DNA of 64,000 bases from Leuconostoc miyukkimchii (GTDB lineage: Bacteria > Bacillota > Bacilli > Lactobacillales > Lactobacillaceae), in the NCBI RefSeq assembly GCF_019656055.1, contig NZ_BPKY01000003.1, positions 179,453 through 243,452 of the forward strand, written 5' to 3'. Shown one piece after another: positions 12,381 to 21,125 of the stretch (position 1 is its first letter; every line of letters begins with the position of its first letter). The notes beneath the pieces are model-generated. The model was not told the origin of the DNA and ran no database searches. It saw only the letters and a program-made list of their open reading frames with translations. Made by a program: the position numbers and the translations under genes.

Positions 12381-13852
12381 TAAGCTTCACTCCCTTCTGA
12401 CAAATGATTATAAGGGTCATTTTGTGCTACTTGCACCTCTTCTTCAGCAAAAGGTCCTGCATGCAATACACGTCGTGATAACCAAACCATCACACCACCA
12501 ATTGCTGCAAAAGTCAAAAAGTATACGATGTTAGAAATTAAAAGCGAAGCTGCTGAAACATTTGGAGAAACCGCATCACTAATTGGCATCAAACCATAAA
12601 CTACCCATGGATAACGACCAAGTTCAGTCACCAACCAACCAGCCGTATTTAATGCAAAAGGCACATAAATTGCAATGCCCATTATCCATAGAAACCAACG
12701 TTGTGTTAGTATAAGTTGTGATTTTTTACGATTCATCCATAAAGCAACAACCGCCAACATAAGTAAACCACCGGCTCCCATTGCCATCACACGAAACGAG
12801 TAAAACAAGGTGTTTTCAGGAACATAGTAGTTTTTAATATCACCATGTGTTTTTCCATACTTTTTTTGGAACTGTTTTTCCAATTCAGTTGTTCCAACTG
12901 TATCACCACCTGTTAAAGAATGATGACCTAAAATAGAAAGTACGTAAGGAATTTCTATTTTAGCAATAACTCTATGTGTATCAGGATTAGTCACAGAAAT
13001 TAATGACCATGGTTGCGCCTTATCTTTACGATCAGATGCTTTAAGTGTTTTATCGACACCCTCCATAGCAGCATATTTCATAGGTTGCATAGATTGTAAT
13101 TCAAATGCATGTCTATCACCTGTCACAAAAGCGCCGCCTAGACCTATCATACCAATGACCAAAGCAATATTTATTGACTTTCTGAAAAACAGAATCTCGC
13201 TGTCACCTTTTTTGAGCTTCAATAGTTTAAATGCTGACATACCAGCAATTAAGAAACCAGCCGTCACTAATGTTCCGACTACAACGTGGGGGAACTGTAT
13301 CCAGAGCTGTTCGTTTTTAAGTAACGCACCAAAACTTACTAATTCAGCTCGCCCCATCTTATTATCAATAGCATAACCGACAGGGTTATGCATAAATGAG
13401 TTCGCTGCTAAAATCCAAAGTGATGATAGTGCTGATCCAATTGTTGTAATCCAAATAAACAAGACATGAATACCTGGCTTAAACCGATCCCAAGTAAATG
13501 ACCATAATCCAATAAAAGTTGATTCCGCAAAAAAAGCAACCAATGCTTCAATAGCCAGTAATGAACCAAAAATATCTCCAACATAACGTGAATAAGCGGA
13601 CCAATTCATACCAAATTGGAATTCTTGAATCAAACCAGTAACGACACCAACGGCAAAACTTAGTAAAAATATTTTACCCCAAAATTGCGCCATTTTTTTA
13701 TATATGTCATCTTTTTTAATGACATACATTGTTTCCATGACCGATACCACAAACCCTAAACCAATTGACATTGGGACAAAGAAAAAGTGAAATATCGTTG
13801 TCATAGCAAACTGAAAACGTGCTAAATCCAGAATGCCTACTAATGTAACCAT
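12380..13852 (-). CDS. cydA: Cytochrome bd quinol oxidase subunit I
   Basis: A 490-aa membrane subunit that carries all hemes of cytochrome bd. Visible hallmarks are the N-terminal LARFQFAMTTIFHFFFVPMS with the heme-ligand histidine (H22), GLIQEFQFGMNW with the conserved glutamate, FPHVVVGTLV with a second histidine ligand, and GRYPWVVYGLM, the variant of the family's GRQPW motif. The loop between the central helices is short, as in other Gram-positive CydA. The start was placed at 13852, where GGAGGAGCAT directly precedes ATG. An in-frame upstream ATG at 13894 lacks a ribosome binding site. Confidence 0.96.
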   Translation of the reverse strand: MVTLVGILDLARFQFAMTTIFHFFFVPMSIGLGFVVSVMETMYVIKKDDIYKKMAQFWGKIFLLSFAVGVVTGLIQEFQFGMNWSAYSRYVGDIFGSLLAIEALVAFFAESTFIGLWSFTWDRFKPGIHVLFIWITTIGSALSSLWILAANSFMHNPVGYAIDNKMGRAELVSFGALLKNEQLWIQFPHVVVGTLVTAGFLIAGMSAFKLLKLKKGDSEILFFRKSINIALVIGMIGLGGAFVTGDRHAFELQSMQPMKYAAMEGVDKTLKASDRKDKAQPWSLISVTNPDTHRVIAKIEIPYVLSILGHHSLTGGDTVGTTELEKQFQKKYGKTHGDIKNYYVPENTLFYSFRVMAMGAGGLLMLAVVALWMNRKKSQLILTQRWFLWIMGIAIYVPFALNTAGWLVTELGRYPWVVYGLMPISDAVSPNVSAASLLISNIVYFLTFAAIGGVMVWLSRRVLHAGPFAEEEVQVAQNDPYNHLSEGSEA

Positions 13853-13922
13853 ATGCTCCTCCAAATTTTTGAACAGCCTTCTTTTCACCCTCAAAAAAAG
13901 TTAATGGACAAACTGATCATAT

Positions 13923-13951
13923 ATTTTAAATAATAAAGATACTGAGGTCAA
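13923..13951 (-). promoter_or_regulatory. Promoter of cydAB
   Basis: TTGACC (13946-13951) and TAAAAT (13923-13928) are separated by exactly 17 bases, 70 bases before the cydA ATG. This is the best sigma-A match in the region. Confidence 0.7.
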
Positions 13952-14000
13952 TACCTGTACCATCTCCGTTCTCTAGTTTATCACTTGATAAGGAGAAAAG

Positions 14001-14020
14001 TTGTTAAATTTTTGTAACAA
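14001..14020 (-). promoter_or_regulatory. Dyad upstream of the cydA promoter
   Basis: TTGTTA and TAACAA are separated by eight bases, about 50 bases upstream of the cydA -35. It recalls a Rex box, but the half-site spacing is two bases longer than the Rex consensus, and the sequence abuts the DUF1292 terminator. Operator function is only a possibility. Confidence 0.25.
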
Positions 14021-14038
14021 AAAAAACGCAATATGCGT
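14018..14038 (-). terminator. Terminator after DUF1292 gene
   Basis: ACGCA/TGCGT stem with a three-base loop (14026-14038), followed on the minus strand by eight T. Confidence 0.7.
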
Positions 14039-14046
14039 CTCATTCT

Positions 14047-14343
14047 TTATTGGAAGTTGTTATCGTCGTCCAAAAATGTGTTTAAAACTTCTTCAACCAT
14101 GTCCCATTCTTTGTCATCTTCAATTTGAATGAGGTCTTCTTCAGTTGCGTCACCATTCTCATCTGGATTAAAGACATAGGCTTGAATATCGACTTCTTCG
14201 TCATCCTCAACGCCTTCTGGTACAAGTAAAATATAGTCTTTACTGTATTCATCAGAATGAAAGGTGAAAAGAATTTCATATAATGATTCATCACCATTCT
14301 CATCAACTAATGTAATTTTTTGTATTTCTTCTGGATTTGCCAT
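14047..14343 (-). CDS. DUF1292 family protein
   Basis: A 98-aa acidic protein of the DUF1292 (YrzB) family, recognised by ITLVDENGDESLYEILFTF near the N-terminus and EWDMVEEVLNTFLDDD at the end. Function is unknown. The gene classically follows ireB and ruvX, as here. The start is uncertain. The family homology begins at the ATG at 14343, but that has no ribosome binding site and sits three bases behind a TATAAT. An in-frame ATG at 14373 would add ten residues (MMFDCWCYNN) unlike the family, with the nearest GAAGGG about 17 bases away. I chose 14343 on homology. Confidence 0.85.
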   Translation of the reverse strand: MANPEEIQKITLVDENGDESLYEILFTFHSDEYSKDYILLVPEGVEDDEEVDIQAYVFNPDENGDATEEDLIQIEDDKEWDMVEEVLNTFLDDDNNFQ

Positions 14344-14414
14344 ATTATTATAGCACCAACAATCAAACATCATAGTGAGACTGTTGGCACGTTCCCTTCA
14401 AAGTTAATAATCCT

Positions 14415-14420
14415 ATTATA
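14415..14420 (-). promoter_or_regulatory. Candidate -10 for the DUF1292 gene
   Basis: TATAAT directly follows the ruvX terminator hairpin on the minus strand. No good -35 is visible because the upstream bases belong to the hairpin. Confidence 0.35.
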
Positions 14421-14422
14421 AC

Positions 14423-14459
14423 GTAAAAGCAACGTTTCGTATAGAAACGTTGCTTTTAC
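14423..14459 (-). terminator. Strong hairpin after ruvX
   Basis: A perfect 16-base-pair stem (14423-14438 with 14444-14459) and a five-base loop directly follow the ruvX stop. The T tract is inside the 3' arm rather than after it. It works as a terminator or an mRNA-stabilising structure. Confidence 0.65.
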
Positions 14460-14891
14460 TTATTTAGTTAATTTTCCATTAGCATCCAAATAATTTTGTA
14501 AAATAAATTCAGCAGCTATTTTGTCAATCACTTGCTTACGCTTTTTTCGTGATACATCAGCCTCTTCAATCAACATACGTTCAGCTTGAACAGTAGTTAG
14601 CCGTTCATCTTGAAAATCTGTTGGTAATCCAAAGCTTTCTTCAACCATCTTTGCGTAATTACGCGCAGCTTCGGCACGTGGGCCTTCGGAATTATTCATG
14701 TTTTTTGGCAAACCAAGTACAACACCTTTTGCTTGCTTTTCCTTAATAATTTCACCAAGACGCAACAAACCAAACTCTTGGGCGTCTTCATTAATACGAA
14801 TAATTTCAACACCCTGTGCTGTCCAACCCATTGGGTCGCTCACCGCAACACCAACTGTCCGACTTCCGACATCTAATCCTAATATCCGCAT
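14460..14891 (-). CDS. ruvX: Putative pre-16S rRNA nuclease / Holliday junction resolvase RuvX (YqgF)
   Basis: A 143-aa RNase-H-fold protein with the family start [20 protein letters not shown] (first catalytic aspartate D7), [18 protein letters not shown] in the middle and [11 protein letters not shown] with the second acidic site. It is proposed to process the 5' end of 16S rRNA; older annotation calls it a Holliday junction resolvase. Its ATG overlaps the stop of the upstream IreB-type gene (TAATG). The order ireB-ruvX-DUF1292 after alaS is common to many Firmicutes. Confidence 0.95.
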   Translation of the reverse strand: MRILGLDVGSRTVGVAVSDPMGWTAQGVEIIRINEDAQEFGLLRLGEIIKEKQAKGVVLGLPKNMNNSEGPRAEAARNYAKMVEESFGLPTDFQDERLTTVQAERMLIEEADVSRKKRKQVIDKIAAEFILQNYLDANGKLTK

Positions 14892-15142
14892 TATTTTTTT
14901 AAATAAGCGTGCACAAGTTCTTCAATAATTTCGTCACGTTCATGACGCTTTATTAGATTTCGAGCATCATTGAGACGTGGAATATAAGCTGGGTCACCTG
15001 ACATTAAATAACCAACAATTTGATTAATTGGATTATAACCTTTTTCTTCCAAAGCATTATAAACAATTTCTAATGTTTCATGAATGTCTTTTGGCATTTG
15101 ATTACCAAAATCAAATATGGCTGTTTCATCTCCTACTGACAT
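14891..15142 (-). CDS. IreB family regulatory phosphoprotein (DUF965)
   Basis: An 83-aa protein matching the IreB (DUF965, YrzL) family from end to end, including [39 protein letters not shown] and the basic [20 protein letters not shown]. In Enterococcus, IreB is a substrate of the serine/threonine kinase IreK and modulates cephalosporin resistance; the role in this organism is inferred only. An AAAGGAG precedes the ATG at 15142. It is the first gene of a three-gene set with ruvX and DUF1292. Confidence 0.92.
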   Translation of the reverse strand: MSVGDETAIFDFGNQMPKDIHETLEIVYNALEEKGYNPINQIVGYLMSGDPAYIPRLNDARNLIKRHERDEIIEELVHAYLKK

Positions 15143-15168
15143 AGTACACGCTCCTTTCCATCATATAA

Positions 15169-15197
15169 TTTATAGTTTAAGCATTATTACAATTCAA
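15169..15197 (-). promoter_or_regulatory. Promoter of ireB-ruvX
   Basis: TTGAAT (15192-15197) and TATAAA (15169-15174) with a 17-base spacer, 27 bases before the IreB-type gene's ATG. Confidence 0.6.
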
Positions 15198-15265
15198 GAT
15201 ACTTATCATATATCTACATTGTACATAATTATTATAACCATAACATAACAATTAAGTAAAGTAAC

Positions 15266-17947
15266 TTAAATTTTTGATAAGAAAGCATCAACAGCAATAA
15301 ATGCATCGTTAATGCCAGCAGGATTTTTTCCACCTGCTTGTGCCATATCCGGACGACCGCCGCCACCGCCACCAATATGAGGGGCGATTGCTTTAATTAA
15401 ATCGCCTGCTTTAATCCCAGCAGCATTTGCACTTGGCGATGCAACAACAAGTAAGTTCACTCTGTTATCAACCGCAGAAGCAAGCACCAAAACCTCTGAA
15501 GGATAATCTACTTTCCAATTATCTGCAACTTGGCGTAATCCGTCCATTCCAGAAACTTGTAATTGTGCAGTGATATATGAATGACCATTACTTTTTTTAA
15601 CATCATCAAATACCTTGTCGGCAGCAGCATTGGCAAGTTGTGACTCAAGTGACTCCACTGCACGTTGCGCATTTTTCAATGCCACTTGTAAATCAGTTAC
15701 TTTAGCTGGGGTCTCTGTCAATTTTTGCACTTTCAAATCAGCTGCAATTTTCTTCAAAGCGTTTTCTTCTTCTTTGTACAATGCCAACGCTTGAAGACCT
15801 GTAACAGCTTCAATTCGACGAACGCCTGCGCCAATTCCTGATTCAGATACTATCTTAAATAAACCAAGTTCAGCAGTTGTATTGGCATGTGTCCCACCAT
15901 CAAATTCTTTGTTAAAATTACCAATGCTTACAACACGTACCAGTGAACCATATTTTTCACCAAACACCGCGACAGCACCCATTTTTTTGGCAGATTCGAT
16001 ATCAGTTTCTAGCCATGATACTGGTGAATTTTTAGCAATTTCATCATTTACTAATGCCTCTATTTTATCTAAGTCCGCAGTAGTAACAGGTCCTTCATGC
16101 GTGAAGTCAAAACGCAAATACTCTGGTTCAACTAAAGAGCCTGCTTGGTGTACATCATCACCTATAACATTGCGTAATGATTGGTCTAGCATATGCGTTG
16201 CTGTATGATTCTTTGATACTGCAATATGGCGTACCATATCCACCTGTAATGTGACATGATCGTCTAATTTAAAATCAGATATAATCGTCACTTTATGGAT
16301 ATGTTGCCCATTTGGTGCACGTTGTACATCAATCACTTGTGCTACTTTATCGCCATTTTTATCAATTATTTCCCCGTGATCTGCAACCTGACCACCCATT
16401 TCAGCATAAAATGGTGTTTCATCAAATACAATCTGTAACTGCTGCCCAGCTGTTGCCAGCTTAAGTAGCGCGTCGACGCCTTGATCATCTTGTCCAATAA
16501 TAGCAATCACTTTAGCATTATCGACAACGGTTTCAGACCAACCAACAAACTTCGAAGCCAACTTTAAATCCGTTAACACAGCATTTTGGACGCCCATTGA
16601 TTTATCGTTAGAACGAGCCATACGCGCGCGCGTACGTTGTGCTTGTAGTGCCTCGTTGAACCCTTTAGTATCCACAGACAATCCGGCATCTGCTGCTTGT
16701 TCTTGTGTTAATTCCAAAGGAAAACCATACGTATCTGATAACTTAAAAGCATCATCGCCTGAAAGTTGGGTTTTACCTGCCTTTTTAGCTTGACTAATAA
16801 CATCATTTAGAAGCGTCAAACCACCAACTAATGTTGCATTAAAACGTTTCTCTTCAGCCGCAACTGTTTTTTGAATTTTAACAGTATTTTCAGAAATTTC
16901 AGGATAATAACTCTTCATAATTTCGCCGACAACCGGTACTAATTGGGTTAAAAATTCGCCTTGAATACCTAATTTTTGTCCATGTAATACCGCACGTCGC
17001 AATAGACGTCGAATAACATAACCTCTGCCTTCATTAGAAGGCAATGCACCATCACCAATAGCGAATGTGATCGCACGGATATGATCAGCAATGACTTTAA
17101 AACTTGTATTGTTGTCTGAATCAATAGCACTGTCGTACGTTACCCCGTCGGTCAATGCCTCTGTTGCATGAATGATTGGTAAAAATAAATCAGTATCAAA
17201 ATTTGTGCGACCATTCTGGAAAACTGAAACAACACGTTCCAATCCCATACCAGTATCGATATTTTTGTGGGGCAATTCGGGATATTGCGAATTATCTGTT
17301 AAACCTGGTAAGTGATTAAATTGAGAAAAGACAATATTCCATATTTCTAAATAGCGTTCATTTTCACCGCCTGGATACATTTCTGGATCGCTATCTGGTA
17401 AATTTTGAAAATCTTTTCCACGATCAAAGAAAATTTCTGAATCTGGTCCAGAAGGTCCTTCACCAATATCCCAAAAATTATCTTCAACTTCATAAATATG
17501 ATCATCTGCAATATCAGTTTTTTCTTGCCAAATTTTTTTAGCTTCCTGATCTTTAGGATAAACTGTTACATATAACAATTCTTTATCCAAACCATACCAC
17601 TGCGGACTAGTCAATAGTTCCCAAGCCCAAGGAATAATTTCTTCTTTGAAATAATCACCAATTGAAAAATTTCCCATCATTTCAAATAATGTATGGTGCC
17701 GTGCAGTTTTACCAACATTTTCGATATCATTTGTTCTAATCGCTTTTTGAGCATTTGTGATTCTTGGATTATCAGGAACAACCGTGCCATCAAAATAGTT
17801 TTTTAGCGTTGCAACCCCTGAATTAATCCACAATAGCGTTGGATCATCTTGTGGAATCAAGTTTTTTGAAGGGACAATTTCATGTCCTTTTGATGCAAAA
17901 AAGTCTAGAAACATTTGGCGAACTTGCGCAGAACTTAATTCTTTCAT
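15266..17947 (-). CDS. alaS: Alanyl-tRNA synthetase
   Basis: Charges tRNA-Ala. The 893-aa protein has the class II catalytic domain ([39 protein letters not shown]), the editing domain and the C-terminal oligomerisation domain ending in a glycine-rich [15 protein letters not shown]. The editing site zinc motif begins HTATH (H581, H585). The usual second half, CGGTH, is DGGTH here: residue 683 is aspartate, encoded by GAT at 15901-15899, in place of the conserved cysteine, and H687 is kept. The start was set at 17947, where GAGGAGAGAATT precedes ATG; an upstream in-frame ATG at 17980 adds 11 residues without a binding site. It is regulated by an upstream T-box. Confidence 0.97.
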   Translation of the reverse strand: MKELSSAQVRQMFLDFFASKGHEIVPSKNLIPQDDPTLLWINSGVATLKNYFDGTVVPDNPRITNAQKAIRTNDIENVGKTARHHTLFEMMGNFSIGDYFKEEIIPWAWELLTSPQWYGLDKELLYVTVYPKDQEAKKIWQEKTDIADDHIYEVEDNFWDIGEGPSGPDSEIFFDRGKDFQNLPDSDPEMYPGGENERYLEIWNIVFSQFNHLPGLTDNSQYPELPHKNIDTGMGLERVVSVFQNGRTNFDTDLFLPIIHATEALTDGVTYDSAIDSDNNTSFKVIADHIRAITFAIGDGALPSNEGRGYVIRRLLRRAVLHGQKLGIQGEFLTQLVPVVGEIMKSYYPEISENTVKIQKTVAAEEKRFNATLVGGLTLLNDVISQAKKAGKTQLSGDDAFKLSDTYGFPLELTQEQAADAGLSVDTKGFNEALQAQRTRARMARSNDKSMGVQNAVLTDLKLASKFVGWSETVVDNAKVIAIIGQDDQGVDALLKLATAGQQLQIVFDETPFYAEMGGQVADHGEIIDKNGDKVAQVIDVQRAPNGQHIHKVTIISDFKLDDHVTLQVDMVRHIAVSKNHTATHMLDQSLRNVIGDDVHQAGSLVEPEYLRFDFTHEGPVTTADLDKIEALVNDEIAKNSPVSWLETDIESAKKMGAVAVFGEKYGSLVRVVSIGNFNKEFDGGTHANTTAELGLFKIVSESGIGAGVRRIEAVTGLQALALYKEEENALKKIAADLKVQKLTETPAKVTDLQVALKNAQRAVESLESQLANAAADKVFDDVKKSNGHSYITAQLQVSGMDGLRQVADNWKVDYPSEVLVLASAVDNRVNLLVVASPSANAAGIKAGDLIKAIAPHIGGGGGGRPDMAQAGGKNPAGINDAFIAVDAFLSKI

Positions 17948-17969
17948 AATTCTCTCCTCAATTAACGTT

Positions 17970-18181
17970 AAAAAGACCATGACAAAGTGCGGACGCGTGA
18001 CCGTGGTACCACCGCAATTTGTAATGATCTTTAATCTTTACCTTCATAATCTCATAACGCTGAGACGCGGCAACTTTTCAGTTACAACATGATCTGAGAG
18101 CACAAAACTTATGACGTGTGTTTTACATTAGCCAACACATTTCTAAATGACGTACTAAAAATTTTGCATATTCAGATTTCT
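17970..18181 (-). ncRNA. T-box riboswitch (alanine) upstream of alaS
   Basis: The leader carries the T-box core TGGTACCACGG (about 18001-18011). It lies inside a long terminator hairpin (arms near 17975-17992 and 18012-18029) that ends in five T. Stem I closes by ATCTGA pairing with TCAGAT. Just inside it, CAAAA pairs with TTTTG and leaves an internal loop whose 3' side contains GCT (18101-18099), an alanine codon in the expected specifier position. Uncharged tRNA-Ala should pair there and with the T-box and prevent termination. Confidence 0.85.
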
Positions 18182-18187
18182 TAAATT

Positions 18188-18196
18188 ATTATAGCA
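18188..18196 (-). promoter_or_regulatory. Promoter of alaS (extended -10)
   Basis: TGC directly followed by TATAAT (18188-18193). It lies just before the T-box leader and next to the stop codon of the upstream epimerase gene. The -35 is weak. Confidence 0.5.
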
Positions 18197-18198
18197 CA

Positions 18199-19533
18199 TT
18201 ACCAGCCAATATGATTATCTGTTTCTGGTAACGACAACTCTCCAGCTTCCAATTCGTCAAAGGCTTGCGTCAATATTTTAAATGCTTGATCTAATTGTGT
18301 CTCGGTAATAACCAATGGGGGCTGAAAACGTAATATATTTCCACGCAAGCTAATCATAATTGCTCCCAACTCAAAGATACGATAAATCAATTTAGTTGTG
18401 GCTTGTATATCTGGTAGATTTTTTGAATCGACAATATCAATACCACCGTTTAAACCATATAATCGCACATCACCAATAAATGAATAACGTTCTGCTGCGT
18501 TGTCAAAGAAATTTTTGGACAAGATACCCAATTTTTCAGACCGTTCGACCAAATTTTCGTTTTCAATAACATCTAGTGTTGCCATAGCTGCAGCTGCTGT
18601 AACTGGATTGCCAGCAGTTGTATATACATTCGCTGGCGATGCTAAACTAGACATTATTTCTGTGCGCCCAATCACCGCACTCAACGGTAAACCACTTGCA
18701 AGTGATTTACCAATACTCATTATATCTGGCACAATGCCAAAATGATCAATAGACCACATTTTACCACTGCGACCTAAGCCTTGGTTAATTTCATCAACAG
18801 CAAAAACAATGCCATTTTCCCTAGTAAATTCATAAACCAAGGACATATATTTCTGCGGTGCCTTGACTATACCACCATCTCCTTGAATAGGTTCAATAAT
18901 CACCAAAGCGACTTCTTCTGCTGGTAAATATGTTTCAAAGGGTAATTTAAATTGTTTAAACAAACGTTCAGAAAAATCATCATCTGATTCATTTGGTAGT
19001 CTTTGTGTTTGATCAGGATATGGTGCTTTAATCACACCTGGTAATAGTGGCCCAATTTTACGCGACATATTCAAACTCACACTAGAGATTGATAGCGAAC
19101 CATATGTTGAACCATGATAAGCACCAGTAAAGCTCACAACATATGGTCGGCCTGTATAGCCTCGTGCAAATTTTATGATAGCGTCATTAGCGTCTGATCC
19201 AGAATTACCAAAAACGACCTGTTTATCAAAGTTACCAGGTGCTAATGCCGTTAATCTTTTTGCCAATTTGGCTGTGGTTGTATTTGCAAAATAAGCTGGT
19301 GTATACTGTATCAATTTTTGCGCTTGATTAGTTATTGCCTCAACAACTTTCGGATGTGAGTGCCCTGTGTTAGTTGCACTTGCGCTTGCTAAAAGATCAA
19401 TATAATCATGTCCATCTGCATCAGTAATTATTGCTCCCTGCCCGCGATCAATCACAATATCAAAATACTTGACGCGAGAAGCATCAGCTAAATGTTTCTT
19501 TTCTTCATTTAAAATAGCTTTATTTTCCGACAT
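18199..19533 (-). CDS. PLP-dependent class III aminotransferase-fold enzyme, probable isoleucine 2-epimerase
   Basis: A 444-aa fold-type I PLP enzyme with FGNSGSDANDAIIKFARGYT (phosphate binding), IEPIQGDGGI, VDEINQGLGRSGKMW and the Schiff-base lysine K276 in SIGKSLASGLPLSAVIG. From memory, the whole protein resembles the lactobacillar isoleucine 2-epimerase closely, including DLLASASA near residue 50 and the C-terminal IGW. That enzyme racemises isoleucine to D-allo-isoleucine and also acts on other branched residues. General databases may call it 4-aminobutyrate or aspartate aminotransferase. The start was set at 19533 (GGGGTGGGG upstream); a longer frame to 19638 overlaps the permease gene. 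It follows an amino-acid permease gene, from which a terminator separates it. Confidence 0.75.
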   Translation of the reverse strand: MSENKAILNEEKKHLADASRVKYFDIVIDRGQGAIITDADGHDYIDLLASASATNTGHSHPKVVEAITNQAQKLIQYTPAYFANTTTAKLAKRLTALAPGNFDKQVVFGNSGSDANDAIIKFARGYTGRPYVVSFTGAYHGSTYGSLSISSVSLNMSRKIGPLLPGVIKAPYPDQTQRLPNESDDDFSERLFKQFKLPFETYLPAEEVALVIIEPIQGDGGIVKAPQKYMSLVYEFTRENGIVFAVDEINQGLGRSGKMWSIDHFGIVPDIMSIGKSLASGLPLSAVIGRTEIMSSLASPANVYTTAGNPVTAAAAMATLDVIENENLVERSEKLGILSKNFFDNAAERYSFIGDVRLYGLNGGIDIVDSKNLPDIQATTKLIYRIFELGAIMISLRGNILRFQPPLVITETQLDQAFKILTQAFDELEAGELSLPETDNHIGW

Positions 19534-19560
19534 ATTGTACACCCCACCCCTTTTGCTTAC

Positions 19561-19587
19561 AATAAAAGCCCTGCTTTCACAGGACTT
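19561..19587 (-). terminator. Terminator hairpin between permease and epimerase genes
   Basis: An eight-base-pair stem with one G-U pair (19566-19573 with 19580-19587) is followed by a T-rich tract on the minus strand. No promoter is evident downstream, so the epimerase gene probably relies on read-through. Confidence 0.65.
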
Positions 19588-19594
19588 CAAGAAC

Positions 19595-21025
19595 TTACTT
19601 ACGAGAAAGTTTGCTGTGCCTTGCACCATAAACTGCATAGATAATTATTCCAATAAGGAACCATCCAAAGGCATAAATTTTAGCTTGTGAATCTAACATT
19701 AAGAATATGAAACCTGATCCGAGCGCTGCTAAAGCAGGTAACACTGGGTACAGTGGCATTTTAAACCCTGGTACCGGAATATCCTTTCCTTCACGTGGAC
19801 GTAAAGCATATATACCAAGCGATACAATGATAAATGCAATTAAAGTACCTGCTGAAATTAATCCAGCTAATTCAGTAAAGCTAAATACCGAACCAATTAA
19901 GATTGCAATAATTGAAAGTATCAACAATGCGTTGTTAGGTAACCCCTTATCATTGAGTTTCCCCAAGAAGCTAGGTAATAATCCGTCACGACCAAACGCA
20001 TAGAGTAAACGTGAACCAGCCAACATCATACCAATAATTGCAGTAAACATACCTAATAATGCAACAATAGATAATAAGTTTGAAGTGAATTCATGACCAG
20101 AATTTAACAATGCCCATGCCGCTGGCGCTGCATTATTTTCATATCTAGAATAATGGAACATACCGACAAGTACTAACGCAACTGTTACAAATAAAATTGT
20201 TGCAATAAATAGTGAGCCAATAATACCACGTGGCATTGTTTTTTCAGGATCTTTAGCTTCTGCTGAGCTTGCAGCAATTGAATCAAAACCAATATATGCT
20301 AGGAAGATTTGAGATGCACCAGTAAAAATACCAGTCCATCCGCCAAATGCTGTACCCGCCTTATGTGCAGGAATAAATGGTACATAATTTCCTGGATGAA
20401 TTGCAGTTAAGCCAACACCAATAAATAACAAAATAACTAATACTTTACCAATAACCAAAAAGTTTTCGACACGTGCAGTAGTATTCGTGCCACGCCACAA
20501 CAATAGTGTGACGACAACAACAGCAAACAATGCAGAAATATCAATTACACCGCCATTACCTGCTGCAAACGAACCAGCTAATGCCTTTGGCAACACGAGA
20601 TTGTGTGAGGCAAGGAATAACTTAAAGTTAGCAGACCAGCCTGAAGCGACAAAGGCTACGGCAATAAAATACTCTGCAAGTAGTGCCCAACCGGCGATCC
20701 AACCAAATACTTCTCCAAAAACAACGTTTGCCCATGAATATGCTGATCCAGCAAATGGTAAGGCTGAGGCAAATTCCGAATACGCAAAGGCAGCCAAACC
20801 AGAAACGATAGCTGCAATGACAAACGAAATTGCTACGGCTGGTCCAGCATGATTAGCCGCAACAATACCTGGCAATGTGAAGATGGCAGTTGATACAATT
20901 GTACCAATGCCTAACGCCAACATTTCTTTAACCCCTAGTGTCTTTCGTAAGTGTGCATCACTAGTAGCGAAGCTTGATGGTTTGGCTTTATGAAACCATC
21001 CACTTTTTGATTTTGTTTCAGACAT
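19595..21025 (-). CDS. APC family amino-acid permease
   Basis: A 476-aa transporter with about 12 membrane helices and the APC consensus after the N-terminus, LALGIGTIVSTAIFTLPGIV. GFDSIAASSAEAKDPEKTMP, a segment typical of the cationic amino-acid transporter-like (YfnA) branch, follows in mid-protein. It imports amino acids by proton symport; the substrate cannot be read from sequence. The start at 21025 follows GGAGGG at good spacing; an in-frame codon at 21049 has none. Its position just upstream of the probable isoleucine epimerase hints at a branched-chain substrate, but that is inference. Confidence 0.88.
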   Translation of the reverse strand: MSETKSKSGWFHKAKPSSFATSDAHLRKTLGVKEMLALGIGTIVSTAIFTLPGIVAANHAGPAVAISFVIAAIVSGLAAFAYSEFASALPFAGSAYSWANVVFGEVFGWIAGWALLAEYFIAVAFVASGWSANFKLFLASHNLVLPKALAGSFAAGNGGVIDISALFAVVVVTLLLWRGTNTTARVENFLVIGKVLVILLFIGVGLTAIHPGNYVPFIPAHKAGTAFGGWTGIFTGASQIFLAYIGFDSIAASSAEAKDPEKTMPRGIIGSLFIATILFVTVALVLVGMFHYSRYENNAAPAAWALLNSGHEFTSNLLSIVALLGMFTAIIGMMLAGSRLLYAFGRDGLLPSFLGKLNDKGLPNNALLILSIIAILIGSVFSFTELAGLISAGTLIAFIIVSLGIYALRPREGKDIPVPGFKMPLYPVLPALAALGSGFIFLMLDSQAKIYAFGWFLIGIIIYAVYGARHSKLSRK

Positions 21026-21062
21026 ATATTTATCCCTCCAAAGTGACAAAAGTTACTTGATA

Positions 21063-21091
21063 ATATTAACATTTTCTAATCTTACTGTCAA
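21063..21091 (-). promoter_or_regulatory. Promoter of the permease-epimerase pair
   Basis: TTGACA (21086-21091) and TAATAT (21063-21068) with 17 bases between them and a TG just before the -10. Near-consensus. Confidence 0.75.
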
Positions 21092-21092
21092 T

Positions 21093-21118
21093 AAAAAAAC
21101 AGAATAAGAATTCTGTTT
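21093..21118 (-). terminator. Terminator of gntP
   Basis: Nine-base-pair stem (21097-21105 with 21110-21118) with an AT-rich four-base loop and a following T run on the minus strand. Confidence 0.8.
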
Positions 21119-21125
21119 TAACTTT

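Noticed and set aside
14001..14020. A Rex box in front of cydA.
   Set aside because: The half-sites are eight bases apart rather than six as in the Rex consensus, so I list it only as an uncertain dyad.
14338..14360. A leaderless start for the DUF1292 gene behind TATAAT.
   Set aside because: Only three bases separate the -10 from ATG, so transcription would start inside or after the codon; the TATAAT is probably coincidental.
19707..20852. Plus-strand open frames opposite the amino-acid permease gene.
   Set aside because: Antisense shadows of a membrane-protein gene with biased codons; no start context or family likeness.
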